Origin: Candidatus Heimdallarchaeota archaeon
GTDB taxonomy: Archaea > Asgardarchaeota > Heimdallarchaeia > Hodarchaeales > Hodarchaeaceae
Direction of reading: 5' to 3'
NCBI GenBank assembly: GCA_011364965.1
Contig: RDOB01000002.1
Location: forward strand, 186,001-250,000
Length of the DNA: 64,000 bases
A program made the translations under genes and the position numbers. Numbering within the stretch: position 1 is the stretch's first letter; each line of letters starts with the position of its first letter. The notes under the pieces were generated by a model, which was given only the letters and a program-made list of their open reading frames with translations, was not told the origin of the DNA and made no database searches. Shown here piece by piece: positions 34,641 through 44,073 of the stretch.

Positions 34641-37348
34641 AGTTCTCTCCCACATTGGAAACAATATTTCGATTCGTCAGAATATCTCTTTGAGTTGCAT
34701 CTAGGGCACATTTGAAGAGTTTCTAACCCCGCATGTTTTGGGATCCGCTGTTGCTTTTGCTTATGAAATTCTCGTGCAAGTTTTTGTTCAATTGGCGAAA
34801 CAGGTTGCTTCTGGCGTGACATTATTAGATAATAAGTAACCCCTAGTAAGACAATTCCTCCCAACATTATCAAAAGAAAGTAATCTGGAGTAGCGGGGTT
34901 ATAAACCTCAATAATATATAAACCATTTGTTGGAGCATAGTTTTCTAAGGTAATACTTAACCAAAGAAGTGCTTTTCCATATATTACAGGAACCCATGAA
35001 CCAAAATATATATTATTAACATGTTTGAGAGTTGTTTGGGTGTAAGAATAGTTAGCTTCAATTATAGTACTCATTATGACATCTGAATGAAATGAGGCTT
35101 CTTTTACCTGAATTTGTATCCCTGTACTCATTCCCATGGTTGGTTCAGCTGTTAATAGAACTTCCAAAGGAACCTGTTGGTCACGAATTAACCAATTGAA
35201 TATTGATGTAACTACCATTAAATTGTCAATAATATCTGTTTTGGATAGAATAGCTGCATCACTAAATGGAATCATACCACCGAAGACAATAACTTTACCT
35301 TTTGAATCTGAATCCTCCCAATATGCTCCAATAACATGTTCGGTGTTTGAGGATGATGAAGTGTCAATGGCATTAGCAAGAGGATGAGTATTTGCATTTC
35401 CACTCAATTTAAGAGATGTTCCAACATAATTAAATTTCATTCCCTCGTTATTAAGCATATCAACCGATTCTACTATTCTTGCTTCAGAAAATCGGGTTAA
35501 ATTAGAAAAATCATTTTCAATCTCTACCCCGTAAAGCGAGAGAAGCCTGTTTATACTTGATTGATTTGATAAAGTCTCCCATCCTCCAATAAGTCGTGAA
35601 GGGTAAGATAAAACTATAAGGGAGTGTCCTTTTGCAATCCAATTTTGAATAACACTGATATCCCTATCTGACATTCCAAATTCAATATCAGCTAGTACCA
35701 AAATATGTTTACCTTTAAGGTCGTCTTCCAAAATACTTTTTGTTCCACTAGCAGTGTGAATCAAAGATCCAGTTGGATTCAATTCACTATTTTCTCGGAT
35801 GATACCTAAAGTTTCCATACCATAATTATTTTCTAGAATTTTCGAAAGTTGACTGAATTCTCCTGTTGGTCCAGATGGGATAAACGTATCATTATCATAT
35901 CCTTGGTAAAATACAATATTTCCCCCTGGATATCTATTAGCAATAGAGATAGAAAGATTAGTGGTCAGGTTATTTGTAAAATTCAAAATAAAACTTCCTT
36001 CTCTAAGATTCATTGTTAAATTGTCAGGGATATGAATTGATAAACTAAAGTTAGACCATCCCTGAGGGATTGTAAGATTGGTCGAAATTCCAAATATATA
36101 TGGTAATTCATCAGAAATATTGGAAACGGGGTATGATTGAAAGGAAGTATAGTTAAATAAAACTGTATCGGAAGTAGAATAAATTCTAATCGTGTAATTT
36201 CGTACAATTCCGTTAATTGAATGGCCAAAAAAGGTAAATAATGATGAGATTTTTCGTGGAGCTAAAGATATCAAATCTTTTTCTTGTTTCATCACTGAAA
36301 TTAATTGATTATAAGCTTGAGTTATATCTAACAATCCATTTCCTTGGAAAGAGGGCGATGTGTGATTCAGAAATTTCGCAGAATTCATAAGAATTGCTTT
36401 TAGGAGTGATGGAGGGGTGTTTGAAAATTCCTCCAAGAGTAACGCAATTGCCCCTGTGACAAATGGAGCTGCAAAAGATGTACCAGTATTACTTGCAACC
36501 TGAGAATTATGATCATAACCAATTATATTAACACCTGGGGCGATTAAATCTGGGCCAAGAATGCCAGATGGCCGAGGGCCACTTGAAGATGTCGTGGCGA
36601 CATGGGTTGAGTTATAAGCCATGCCTACAGAAATAACTTCAGTATAAATCCCAGGAGTCGTGAGGCTAGTGCCAAAAGGGCCAGAATTGCCAGCAGAAGT
36701 AATTAGAGTAATATTTCTTTCACTAATCTCGTTCAAAATCGATATTGGAAGGGTAGCGATTGAAGAACCAAGTGAAACCTGTATTATCGAAACATTAAGG
36801 TCGAGAGCGAGATTTAAACCATCGATAAACCAGTCTATATTAGAAAATCCTTCTTGATTGGCTATTTTAATGCTATAAATCGTAGCATTTGGCGCAATTT
36901 TAGAGATGATTCCTGCAACAAATGTCCCATGCCCATTATCATCATCAGTAAGGTTTGAGTAAGGAATTGTGGTAAATTTTCCTGCTAAACTTGAAATCCA
37001 AGGATTCAAACTAATACCTGTATCCAAAACTGCAATAGAAACATTTTCACCAGTGAAATTTGATGGTAATGGATTTGTGCGCGAATATATTTCATTGAAA
37101 ATCATTTCTATATCTTCTGTATTAGATTGTCTTATGGAAGGACCATTAGACAACTCATTTAGGAATATAACCCTCTCTGCTATAACTTGCCTGTCAAAAG
37201 AGTATATACTGTCATCACTTCCTGATTTGATGGCAATAACCTGACTTGAGTAGTTAATATTACTTAAAAATGATAGAATCATCACTATCAATATAATTGA
37301 CGCTTTTTTCATTATTAATTTCCAAAAGGGCATGTCGATGGTTTCCAT
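34637..37348 (-). CDS. Membrane-anchored subtilase with cytoplasmic zinc ribbon
   Basis: 903 residues. Signal or anchor helix at about 16-33. S8 catalytic residues: Asp in AVLDTGISL, His in DNGHGTFVAG, Asn in TSAGNSGPFG and Ser in GTSFAAPFVTG. A region with an alpha/beta fold (GHSLIVLSYPSRLIGG) and glycosylation sites follows. One membrane helix (FLLIMLGGIVLLGVTYYLI) comes near the end, then a basic stretch and a CxxC-x13-CxxC zinc ribbon (CPRCNSK, then CFQCGREL). The ribbon would be inside the cell, the protease outside. ATG at 37348 has AGGA upstream and is preferred to other in-frame starts. It overlaps the DHH gene by four bases and follows the HAD gene by 18. Confidence 0.9.
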   Translation of the reverse strand: METIDMPFWKLIMKKASIILIVMILSFLSNINYSSQVIAIKSGSDDSIYSFDRQVIAERVIFLNELSNGPSIRQSNTEDIEMIFNEIYSRTNPLPSNFTGENVSIAVLDTGISLNPWISSLAGKFTTIPYSNLTDDDNGHGTFVAGIISKIAPNATIYSIKIANQEGFSNIDWFIDGLNLALDLNVSIIQVSLGSSIATLPISILNEISERNITLITSAGNSGPFGTSLTTPGIYTEVISVGMAYNSTHVATTSSSGPRPSGILGPDLIAPGVNIIGYDHNSQVASNTGTSFAAPFVTGAIALLLEEFSNTPPSLLKAILMNSAKFLNHTSPSFQGNGLLDITQAYNQLISVMKQEKDLISLAPRKISSLFTFFGHSINGIVRNYTIRIYSTSDTVLFNYTSFQSYPVSNISDELPYIFGISTNLTIPQGWSNFSLSIHIPDNLTMNLREGSFILNFTNNLTTNLSISIANRYPGGNIVFYQGYDNDTFIPSGPTGEFSQLSKILENNYGMETLGIIRENSELNPTGSLIHTASGTKSILEDDLKGKHILVLADIEFGMSDRDISVIQNWIAKGHSLIVLSYPSRLIGGWETLSNQSSINRLLSLYGVEIENDFSNLTRFSEARIVESVDMLNNEGMKFNYVGTSLKLSGNANTHPLANAIDTSSSSNTEHVIGAYWEDSDSKGKVIVFGGMIPFSDAAILSKTDIIDNLMVVTSIFNWLIRDQQVPLEVLLTAEPTMGMSTGIQIQVKEASFHSDVIMSTIIEANYSYTQTTLKHVNNIYFGSWVPVIYGKALLWLSITLENYAPTNGLYIIEVYNPATPDYFLLIMLGGIVLLGVTYYLIMSRQKQPVSPIEQKLAREFHKQKQQRIPKHAGLETLQMCPRCNSKRYSDESKYCFQCGREL

Positions 37349-37366
37349 TTCGTTCCTAGTTCTCAA

Positions 37367-38161
37367 TTACGTGAGAATTGAAAAAATCTCATTAATAGAT
37401 TCTATTTCAACTGAAGGTATTATTTTTTCTTTTAGATGATGGTCTGATATACCGGTTTGTACTAAAATTGTATCCATACCAGCATTGATTCCAGCAGCAA
37501 TATCCGTGGAAAGTCTATCCCCAATAAACACTGCTTCACTATAATTTGTACAATTCATTTCTACACAAATGAGATCTATAAGATATCGATCAGGTTTTCC
37601 TAGAATTCGATCAGGTTCCTTTCCACAAGCTGTCGACAAAGCTGCAATTCCTGCGCCTGCTCCAGGAACGAGAAAATCCTCAATCGGATAACTATTATCT
37701 GGATTTGTGCCTAAAAAGAGTCCGTTATCATATAAAATAATTCTCATTGCATCCGCAAGTTTTCTCCATGTTAATTGCCTATCCCAGCCAATAACAACCG
37801 AATCTAAATTCATTTCGTATATATCAGTTGTATAAATTGATTGTATTTGCAATTCTTCAACTAAACCCTTCTCTCCTATAACAAATGATCGCTTATGATC
37901 ATGTTCTTTCAAATATATTGCTGCTCCATATGCTGAATTTACTATAAAATAATGCTCTGGGTCAAAATCCAAGGAGGTAAATTTTCTTCTGAAGCCCTCT
38001 CGTGATAAGCTAGAATTGTTTGTTACAAATCCGAGTTTAAATCCAATGTTTTGCAACTCTTGAAGGGTTTTTTGAGCTCCGTAGATAACCTGTTTCCCTC
38101 TCCACACTACACCATCGCAATCAAGTAATAAGAATCGCTTGTTCTCCAATTTTTTACTCAA
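37367..38161 (-). CDS. HAD superfamily IIA phosphatase (NagD/p-nitrophenylphosphatase-like)
   Basis: 264 residues. HAD motif I is LLDCDGVVWRG, motif II TNNSS, and motif IV GDRLSTDIAAG, with a class IIA cap between. Such enzymes dephosphorylate sugars, nucleotides or glycolate phosphate. A lone TTG at 38161 is the probable start; the family N-terminus is only about eight residues before motif I. It is the first gene of a minus-strand row with the subtilase and DHH genes. Confidence 0.88.
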   Translation of the reverse strand: MSKKLENKRFLLLDCDGVVWRGKQVIYGAQKTLQELQNIGFKLGFVTNNSSLSREGFRRKFTSLDFDPEHYFIVNSAYGAAIYLKEHDHKRSFVIGEKGLVEELQIQSIYTTDIYEMNLDSVVIGWDRQLTWRKLADAMRIILYDNGLFLGTNPDNSYPIEDFLVPGAGAGIAALSTACGKEPDRILGKPDRYLIDLICVEMNCTNYSEAVFIGDRLSTDIAAGINAGMDTILVQTGISDHHLKEKIIPSVEIESINEIFSILT

Positions 38162-38280
38162 TGTTCGTCGAATGGACAGATCATACTGAATTTCTATTCT
38201 TTGTGGTTTATGGTTTCGTAAAGAATATCTTATCGATTTGATTTATCTTTGTATAAAAGAAATAAAATGGTTATCATAAG

Positions 38281-39291
38281 TCATCGTTCAATAATTTCGG
38301 AATCTGAAGGTCCCGTTCCAATGTATGTAAACCTCATTCCGAGTTTAGATTCCTTTTCCTCAATCCATTGTTTAGCTTCATTACTAAGAGCTGAATAGTC
38401 AGTAGTTCCTCTATCTTCAGGAAAAAGTATATCTAATTTTGTTAAAGCAATTTTAGTGGCATAATTCAACATAATACTTCTTTTTGCCAAATTATAATTA
38501 AAGGGAGCTGCTCTTCGAAGCCTTCCTGTCACTGTACCATATTCCTCCCATCCTCTTCTCTGAGTTTCTGTCTCTGTTAACTCCCCTTCCATTTTATCCG
38601 CTTTTGGAGAACCAACACGAGTAACATACGCTTTGAAGACAACAATGACATCAGAAACTGCTGTTGGTCCAATTCCAACATCAGAGCATATTGCAGCAGC
38701 AGTAACATCTTTACTTGTTACATGGGGGTATGTACCATGCCATAAAGAAAGATGGGTTGCTTGAGTTCCTTCTAGGAGCACTTCTTTCCCTTTTTCAATA
38801 TAATCGTTGATAATAAGTGGGACATCTATCAAATATTCGCTCAGTTCAGGAATATCTTTCGCTAAACGTAGGGATCTTCGTACACGATCTTCATTTGCTG
38901 GCCCTGTGCCTGATCCTGATGTTCCAACAATCCCAGTAAGATGAACATCAGTTTTATCCTGATTGATATGTTTTTCAGTAATAATACCACATTTAGGATC
39001 GCAAAATAATTTTCCTTTTACTTTTGTAACACTTAATTCTTTCAAGAATATTTCGGGATTAACTAAGACTCCTGGTCCAATTAATAATTTCTCAACGTGT
39101 TTTCCTGCGAAACCACTGGGAACCATTCGTAATTGATATTTTGTGCCTCTAATAACTACTGTATGGCCTGCATTTGGGCCAACCCCGCCTCTAGCAACAA
39201 TAGAAATATTTTTAGAATTTACTATATGACTAACTATTTTTCCTTTTCCCTCATCTCCAAAAAACCCACCTACCACAACTGAAACAACCAT
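38281..39291 (-). CDS. purA: Adenylosuccinate synthetase
   Basis: 336 residues, the short archaeal form that lacks segments of the 430-residue bacterial enzyme. It joins IMP and aspartate with GTP to give adenylosuccinate for AMP synthesis. Motifs: GGFFGDEGKGK (GTP P-loop with catalytic Asp), GPNAGHT, GIVGTSGSGTGPA, LLEGTQATHLSL and TSKDVTAAA. ATG at 39291 is the only sensible start. It is a single-gene unit, with 120 bases to the HAD gene. Confidence 0.96.
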   Translation of the reverse strand: MVVSVVVGGFFGDEGKGKIVSHIVNSKNISIVARGGVGPNAGHTVVIRGTKYQLRMVPSGFAGKHVEKLLIGPGVLVNPEIFLKELSVTKVKGKLFCDPKCGIITEKHINQDKTDVHLTGIVGTSGSGTGPANEDRVRRSLRLAKDIPELSEYLIDVPLIINDYIEKGKEVLLEGTQATHLSLWHGTYPHVTSKDVTAAAICSDVGIGPTAVSDVIVVFKAYVTRVGSPKADKMEGELTETETQRRGWEEYGTVTGRLRRAAPFNYNLAKRSIMLNYATKIALTKLDILFPEDRGTTDYSALSNEAKQWIEEKESKLGMRFTYIGTGPSDSEIIER

Positions 39292-39441
39292 TTAATTCGC
39301 AACCTACTACAAATCGTGATTTCAAAGAATACTACATCTAAGATAACAATTTGAAATAAATTCTGAAATGAATTAAAGGTTATTTATCATCAAGTCTTCA
39401 ACATTGATTTTCATTATAGAATGGGAATTTTTCCGTCTAAA

Positions 39442-40854
39442 TCATTCAAATTGTTCAAAAAACACCTTAGATGTCAATTTCTTTCTTAAAATAGGATCTT
39501 TTTGAATGATTTTAGTATAAAACTCCTTAGCTCTCTCTGGTTGACTTAGAAGCAGCCAAGATCTTAAAACAAGTTCAAATTCTTCTATTAGTGATTTATC
39601 TTGCTCAATTAATGGAGTTAATAACGAAATAGTATTTTTATAATCTTGAAAATCGAAGGCAAGCTTAGCAGCTAGTTTTTTCGCGGGGATATGAGGTGGT
39701 TCAGAATTGGCAGCTTCATTCGCATAACTATAGGCCAATCGGAGGTTTTTGTCCGCTATAGCAAGAAGTGCTAGCTGTAATTTGCTTTCCTGAAAATTAG
39801 GATCAATTTCAAGACTTTTGTTAAAAATTTTCTTTGCTTCTTCAGCATTACCAGTTTTTAACAAGGTCATTCCCAAATAAAATAGAATTAAAGGATTCTC
39901 CCTCTCTAGATTAGTTGCATCTTCTAGGACTCGTCTTGCGCGATCTGGCCTGTCGATCTCTAGAAAAAGCTCTGTAAGTAAGAGTAAGATTTCTAATGTA
40001 GTTTTATCAAGTTTTTTTGCTTGGTACAGAGTATCAATTGCTTCTTTGGGTTTACCAAGTTTTTTTTGAACTCGTGCCATATTGACAAGAAGGCTCTGAG
40101 GTGGTTTATTCGGCCGAAACATTTCGAGAGATCTTTCATAAGCAGTGAGTGCTTCAGGATAATTGCCACCAGCATGATAAGCAACCCCGATACCATATTG
40201 AGCATGCTGAGAGTTAGGAAATTTCTTTAAAATCGCTTCATAAGTTGTTAAGGCGCTTGAATACTCCTTATTGTCCAAAAATTTTTGTCCCAATAATAAT
40301 CCTGGATCTGGTTTTTTTGCAGAATCAATCGATTCCATTAAAATCTTAATTAGCTTCTTCTCCTCATCCCTCTTACTATAAATTGATGCAATTTCAATTG
40401 GAATTTGGTGAGATTCGGGTAGCTTTTTATGCGCCACTTCTAAAATTTTTAGAGCTTTGTTCAAATCTCCTTGTTTTCGGTGAATTCTACTTAAAAGTAT
40501 CGGTAATTCTGGATCCGTCTTATCAAACTTCATGGCTTTTTCAAAACTTTGCTGGGCTTCCTTAAAAGAATCTAGTTGGCTTTCAATTAATCCTTTCTTC
40601 GTCCAAAGTTCTGCATTTTTTTTATCGATACTAGTTGCTCTTAAAAAAGCTTGTTGGGCTTCTTTTAATCTTCTGAGATTCGTCAAAGCTATACCATAAT
40701 TGGCCCAAACAATTGCATTTTGCTGAATTTCTTCATCCTCTAATGCAGCTTCAAATTTCCGTTGTGCTTTTGCCCATTTTTTTCTTCTCAAAGCAAAAAT
40801 CCCAGATCTGACGAGTTTAATTGGACTTTTGGCTTCTTTTGTTCGGGGAGTCAC
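39442..40854 (-). CDS. TPR-repeat scaffold protein
   Basis: About 470 residues made mainly of TPR units (for example AQRKFEAALEDEE, AQQAFLRATSIDKKNAELW, AKKIFNKSLEIDPNF). No membrane helix, no enzymatic domain. The start chosen is GTG at 40854: GAGGAAAT lies immediately before it, and the helical repeats begin soon after. An in-frame start at 41001 would add 49 residues rich in Trp, Phe and His without TPR character, and has no ribosome binding site. Scaffold role inferred; partner unknown. Confidence 0.75.
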   Translation of the reverse strand: MTPRTKEAKSPIKLVRSGIFALRRKKWAKAQRKFEAALEDEEIQQNAIVWANYGIALTNLRRLKEAQQAFLRATSIDKKNAELWTKKGLIESQLDSFKEAQQSFEKAMKFDKTDPELPILLSRIHRKQGDLNKALKILEVAHKKLPESHQIPIEIASIYSKRDEEKKLIKILMESIDSAKKPDPGLLLGQKFLDNKEYSSALTTYEAILKKFPNSQHAQYGIGVAYHAGGNYPEALTAYERSLEMFRPNKPPQSLLVNMARVQKKLGKPKEAIDTLYQAKKLDKTTLEILLLLTELFLEIDRPDRARRVLEDATNLERENPLILFYLGMTLLKTGNAEEAKKIFNKSLEIDPNFQESKLQLALLAIADKNLRLAYSYANEAANSEPPHIPAKKLAAKLAFDFQDYKNTISLLTPLIEQDKSLIEEFELVLRSWLLLSQPERAKEFYTKIIQKDPILRKKLTSKVFFEQFE

Positions 40855-41144
40855 ATTATTTCCTCTATGACTCAAATATTTTAGAGTATGAAAAATCCAT
40901 CGAAAAAAACGTTTATAGATATTTAGAGATGTAATTTGCACAATTGAGTTTCTATGGATATTTTTCTTCCAAATAAAGTGAATTTGGCATTTTAAACTCA
41001 AATCATCATTTAATTAGTTATTAAATACGAAATGAAGACGATGCACTACCAGCGTATCAGTGAGATATTTTAGGGGGATTAAATCTTTTTTTAGCTAGTA
41101 GCTGGTACTCAACTAGTTATTAAATTGGAGAATGTGAGAAAAAG

Positions 41145-41306
41145 GTGAAAGACTCTAAAAGCATTCAGTCGATTCCACGTTTAACTGAAAATATTTTAGA
41201 GAAAGGCGTTGAAATTGGGATTCAATCAGAAAAGCTTCATCCATTGGAACTCAAATATGGAAAAGAGCCAAAAATTGAACCTCAAGAAAGATGGAGCTGG
41301 CATTAA
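41145..41306 (+). CDS. Small possible gene (53 codons)
   Basis: A GTG-started frame with a GGAG/GTGAG-like ribosome site, reading a charged, protein-like sequence (RLTENILEKGVEIGIQ, then EPQERWSWH). No homolog recognised. It lies in the 752-base gap 40855-41606, which otherwise has no full gene, and may be a remnant of a larger one because the next plus-strand piece (41439-41528) is in the same frame. Confidence 0.3.
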   Translation: MKDSKSIQSIPRLTENILEKGVEIGIQSEKLHPLELKYGKEPKIEPQERWSWH

Positions 41307-41438
41307 CCCACTCCTCAAAATTTTTTTATATTTAAAGTCAATTCAGCTCTCTGTTATTTCTATTTGGAATTGTGAACTGGTGACATTAAATTTCATTGAT
41401 GATACCAGCTATTACCACAAATAAATTTAGAATCCTAA

Positions 41439-41528
41439 ATTAATATTGCAAATCTAGGTTTAATCTTCATTGGGATAATTGGAGTTATTCTAATTGTATA
41501 TCGGGACAAGAAAGAACTGTTGGGCTGA
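41439..41528 (+). pseudogene. Orphan membrane-anchor fragment
   Basis: Thirty codons without start, bounded by stops, encoding one hydrophobic helix followed by a charged end (FIGIIGVILIVYRDKKELL). This is the typical C-terminus of archaeal surface proteins, so a decayed surface-protein gene is plausible. Same frame as 41145-41306. Short, so chance cannot be excluded. Confidence 0.3.
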
Positions 41529-41606
41529 ATTTAATGGATTTTATTTAATACCATAGTTAAATATCATTAAAATTTATTTTATATTAATAAAGGAGAGTAC
41601 TGAATT

Positions 41607-42056
41607 TTGGAAATCACTTTTCGTTTAGCTACTGAATCAGATAAGGAAACTCTAATCGCGCAGTTTGATCATTATAATAATATAATATATCAAGAAAAGC
41701 GTGCAGAGTGTTATATCAATCATAATAGTACCTTATTTATGGTAATTGATGGAAAGATAGTAGGTCGTGTTCAATGGTATGTAAAGGAAGATCCAAGACT
41801 TGGTGTAGTCGAATTAGAAGAGGTTTTTATCGAAAAGAACTACCGGAATAAGGGATTTGGGTATAAAATTATTGAAAGAGCCATTTCTATAATTGAGAAT
41901 AATTTGGGACAATTAAATTCAATTTTTTTATTTATAGGGGAACAAGATTTTGCAATGCAGAAAATAATGGCAAATATGGGTTTCAAAAAAATAGCTGAGA
42001 TCGCAGATCTATTTAAAAAAGAGGAGATAGTTTTTTTTTATTTAAAATCTTTCTAA
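41607..42056 (+). CDS. GNAT family N-acetyltransferase
   Basis: 149 residues with the GNAT acetyl-CoA loop NYRNKGFGYKIIERA and an acidic strand VVELEEVFIEK before it, as in ribosomal-protein and small-molecule acetyltransferases. The start is TTG at 41607 with a strong AAGGAG upstream. Substrate unknown. It is unrelated in context to the other GNAT at 29653. Confidence 0.82.
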   Translation: MEITFRLATESDKETLIAQFDHYNNIIYQEKRAECYINHNSTLFMVIDGKIVGRVQWYVKEDPRLGVVELEEVFIEKNYRNKGFGYKIIERAISIIENNLGQLNSIFLFIGEQDFAMQKIMANMGFKKIAEIADLFKKEEIVFFYLKSF

Positions 42057-42100
42057 TGGTTAAGAAAACGAGTTTTTACGACTTAAGGTAGTGTACTCGA

Positions 42101-43792
42101 TTAGATTTGCTTTTTAGCATAATCACGTCGCAAAGGAGCGTACATTGGCACATAAAGGATTGGTACCCAACCTTTTGGTGAAGGACGCCACCGCCCAATA
42201 ACTGCTTTTACTTCCTGATCTACTATAAAATTATAAATCTTGGGATTATAATTGAATGCTCTAACCATTTTTTGTTCAAATATAACCCAATAGGGGTTTT
42301 CAGGATGACCAGTCTGCTTTTTTCCACCATATAAGGTTACATTGGTAATTTTTGCCCGTTTTGAAACCTTTATTTTTTGTAATTTTGCGCCACAGATTCT
42401 TTTTGCATCGCTTTTATCTTTTTGAATTCCTCGTAAGCATTTACCTCTTAATTCTAAGAATTTATCGGGAGGAGAAAAATCTGGAAAATTATCAGAGGCC
42501 CAGCTATCTCCGAAATACACTGCTCCACATTCAGGACATCCCTCAACCTGATAGTAATCCTCTGATAACGGCTCTACTTCCAAAAGGGCCATATGTCTTG
42601 CTACCTTTTCAGGATTATCACGGAAATTAATATAATCGTCAACTGAGATTTTTTGATTATAATCGATTTGCTCTTGGACTGTTGGCACTTCATTATCGGT
42701 AACAATCGACCCGTCAACATTCATTTTAATACTTATAACATCAGAACCTGCTCCTGATCCGTAAAGAACCGTCAATATCTCCTCACCCTTGATGCTATTT
42801 TCCATTGCTGCACATAATGCAGTTGGAACCGTTGCAGAATAACCATTGGCTATTTGAGGAGCTAGGTTCGAAATTTTCACTTTAGGTTCAATACCTAACA
42901 TATTTCCATCCTTGTCGAATTTTTTCTCTGCAAGCTCGATGCTAAAGTAATCGGAAACATCTAGTAGAGCTTCATTAGGAAAAGAGCCATTAGGACTATG
43001 TATAACCCAAGTTTTGTTAGGAAGACACTCTGGAGCAATTTTATAACGCGAAAGGTGTTTCTTAACTGCAGAAAGAATCATTCCACGAAAAGCCAAACTT
43101 GTTCCTTGACCTTCATGTTCAGGGAATGGTGCACCTTCTTTGCGAATAAAATCAGAAAAATCATAATTAATAGAAGTCCTACCTTGAAGTGTGGCTATAC
43201 TATTCCCACCATCTTCTCCAAGGATCATAGTAGTTGAATAAAATGAAGCAGAAAACTCAAGATCATCCCCAGGCGCTCCTTGAGAAGCATCAGTAGCCGT
43301 AATAGCTACATACCGACATCTATTAGAATCGATTAATGCAGCACCAATTTCTAGGAATTCTCCGAACGGTTTACAGGCAAATTCGCCCCGCACTCCGAAC
43401 TTAAGGTTTGTAACACCTGTTTTCCCAGCAATAGCAGTGCTTGATTTTACTGCATAGGGATATGACTCTGATACAACGAACAAAGCATCGATTTGGTGTG
43501 GTTCAATACCAGCTCGTTTAATGGCATAATTAAAAGATTGAATTCCAGCAGTTAATGCGTCCTCGTTGGGACCTGGAACAATTTTTTCATTTAACATTAA
43601 GCGCTGATTATAAATCCAACGAATAGAACTTAAAGCTTTGCCACGAAAACGATTCACGGTACGTTTCATCATACTTAATGCAATTTTATAGTTTAATTGC
43701 GACATTGCATGATAATGATCAACCAACTCTTCTATTACTAATCTATTCACTGGAATGAACGATGCGATTGATTTTATTTCAGCTAAAGTCAT
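42101..43792 (-). CDS. HMG-CoA synthase fused to a DUF35-like zinc domain
   Basis: 563 residues, against about 350 for a usual archaeal HMG-CoA synthase. Residues about 1-370 are the thiolase-fold synthase: SESYPYAVKSS (catalytic Glu), active Cys in GEFACK (Cys140), His in HSPNGS (His265) and ANGYSATVP. The enzyme condenses acetoacetyl-CoA with acetyl-CoA. Residues about 410-563 look like DUF35: a zinc ribbon (Cys419, Cys422, Cys452, Cys467) and an OB-like region. In other archaea, DUF35 is a separate protein that bridges thiolase and synthase; here it is attached. The ATG at 43792 follows GGTG; a GTG codon precedes it. The synthase call is secure; the DUF35 call is by pattern. Confidence 0.88.
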   Translation of the reverse strand: MTLAEIKSIASFIPVNRLVIEELVDHYHAMSQLNYKIALSMMKRTVNRFRGKALSSIRWIYNQRLMLNEKIVPGPNEDALTAGIQSFNYAIKRAGIEPHQIDALFVVSESYPYAVKSSTAIAGKTGVTNLKFGVRGEFACKPFGEFLEIGAALIDSNRCRYVAITATDASQGAPGDDLEFSASFYSTTMILGEDGGNSIATLQGRTSINYDFSDFIRKEGAPFPEHEGQGTSLAFRGMILSAVKKHLSRYKIAPECLPNKTWVIHSPNGSFPNEALLDVSDYFSIELAEKKFDKDGNMLGIEPKVKISNLAPQIANGYSATVPTALCAAMENSIKGEEILTVLYGSGAGSDVISIKMNVDGSIVTDNEVPTVQEQIDYNQKISVDDYINFRDNPEKVARHMALLEVEPLSEDYYQVEGCPECGAVYFGDSWASDNFPDFSPPDKFLELRGKCLRGIQKDKSDAKRICGAKLQKIKVSKRAKITNVTLYGGKKQTGHPENPYWVIFEQKMVRAFNYNPKIYNFIVDQEVKAVIGRWRPSPKGWVPILYVPMYAPLRRDYAKKQI

Positions 43793-43826
43793 CACACACC
43801 AAGGAAATTATGCATTCCTAAGAATT

Positions 43827-43835
43827 CTTTTATAA
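43827..43835 (-). promoter_or_regulatory. TATA-like box for HMG-CoA synthase
   Basis: On the minus strand the box reads TTATAAAAG, about 40 bases before the ATG, leaving a leader of some 15 bases. It closely resembles the box before HMG-CoA reductase. In the same gap two plus-strand candidates, TATAAAA at 43894 and a TTATATAAAA at about 43919, could serve the vWA gene. Confidence 0.45.
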
Positions 43836-44073
43836 GAGGGAATATTGCAGTGATTATCTCCAATACTTGTAAATGATAAGAAAAGAGTTAGAGTATAAAA
43901 GACTACTAGAGTATATTCTTTATATAAAATTAATAGGAAGACTTCAATGTTAGATTTTATATCCTGATTTTGAGCGTTTGCTGATTAGTTCTCGAGTAAC
44001 TCTTTTATTAAGTGGGAATAAAAATAACTAGAAGAATTTTATAATGAATTAAAGAGTTGACGATGACTGACCT

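Noticed and set aside
40855..41001. N-terminal extension of the TPR gene to a start at 41001
   Set aside because: The extra 49 residues lack TPR character and a ribosome site, while GTG at 40854 has GAGG at ideal distance.
41209..41424. A 71-codon plus-strand frame
   Set aside because: It overlaps the better small frame at 41145-41306 and reads as low-complexity, without a ribosome site.
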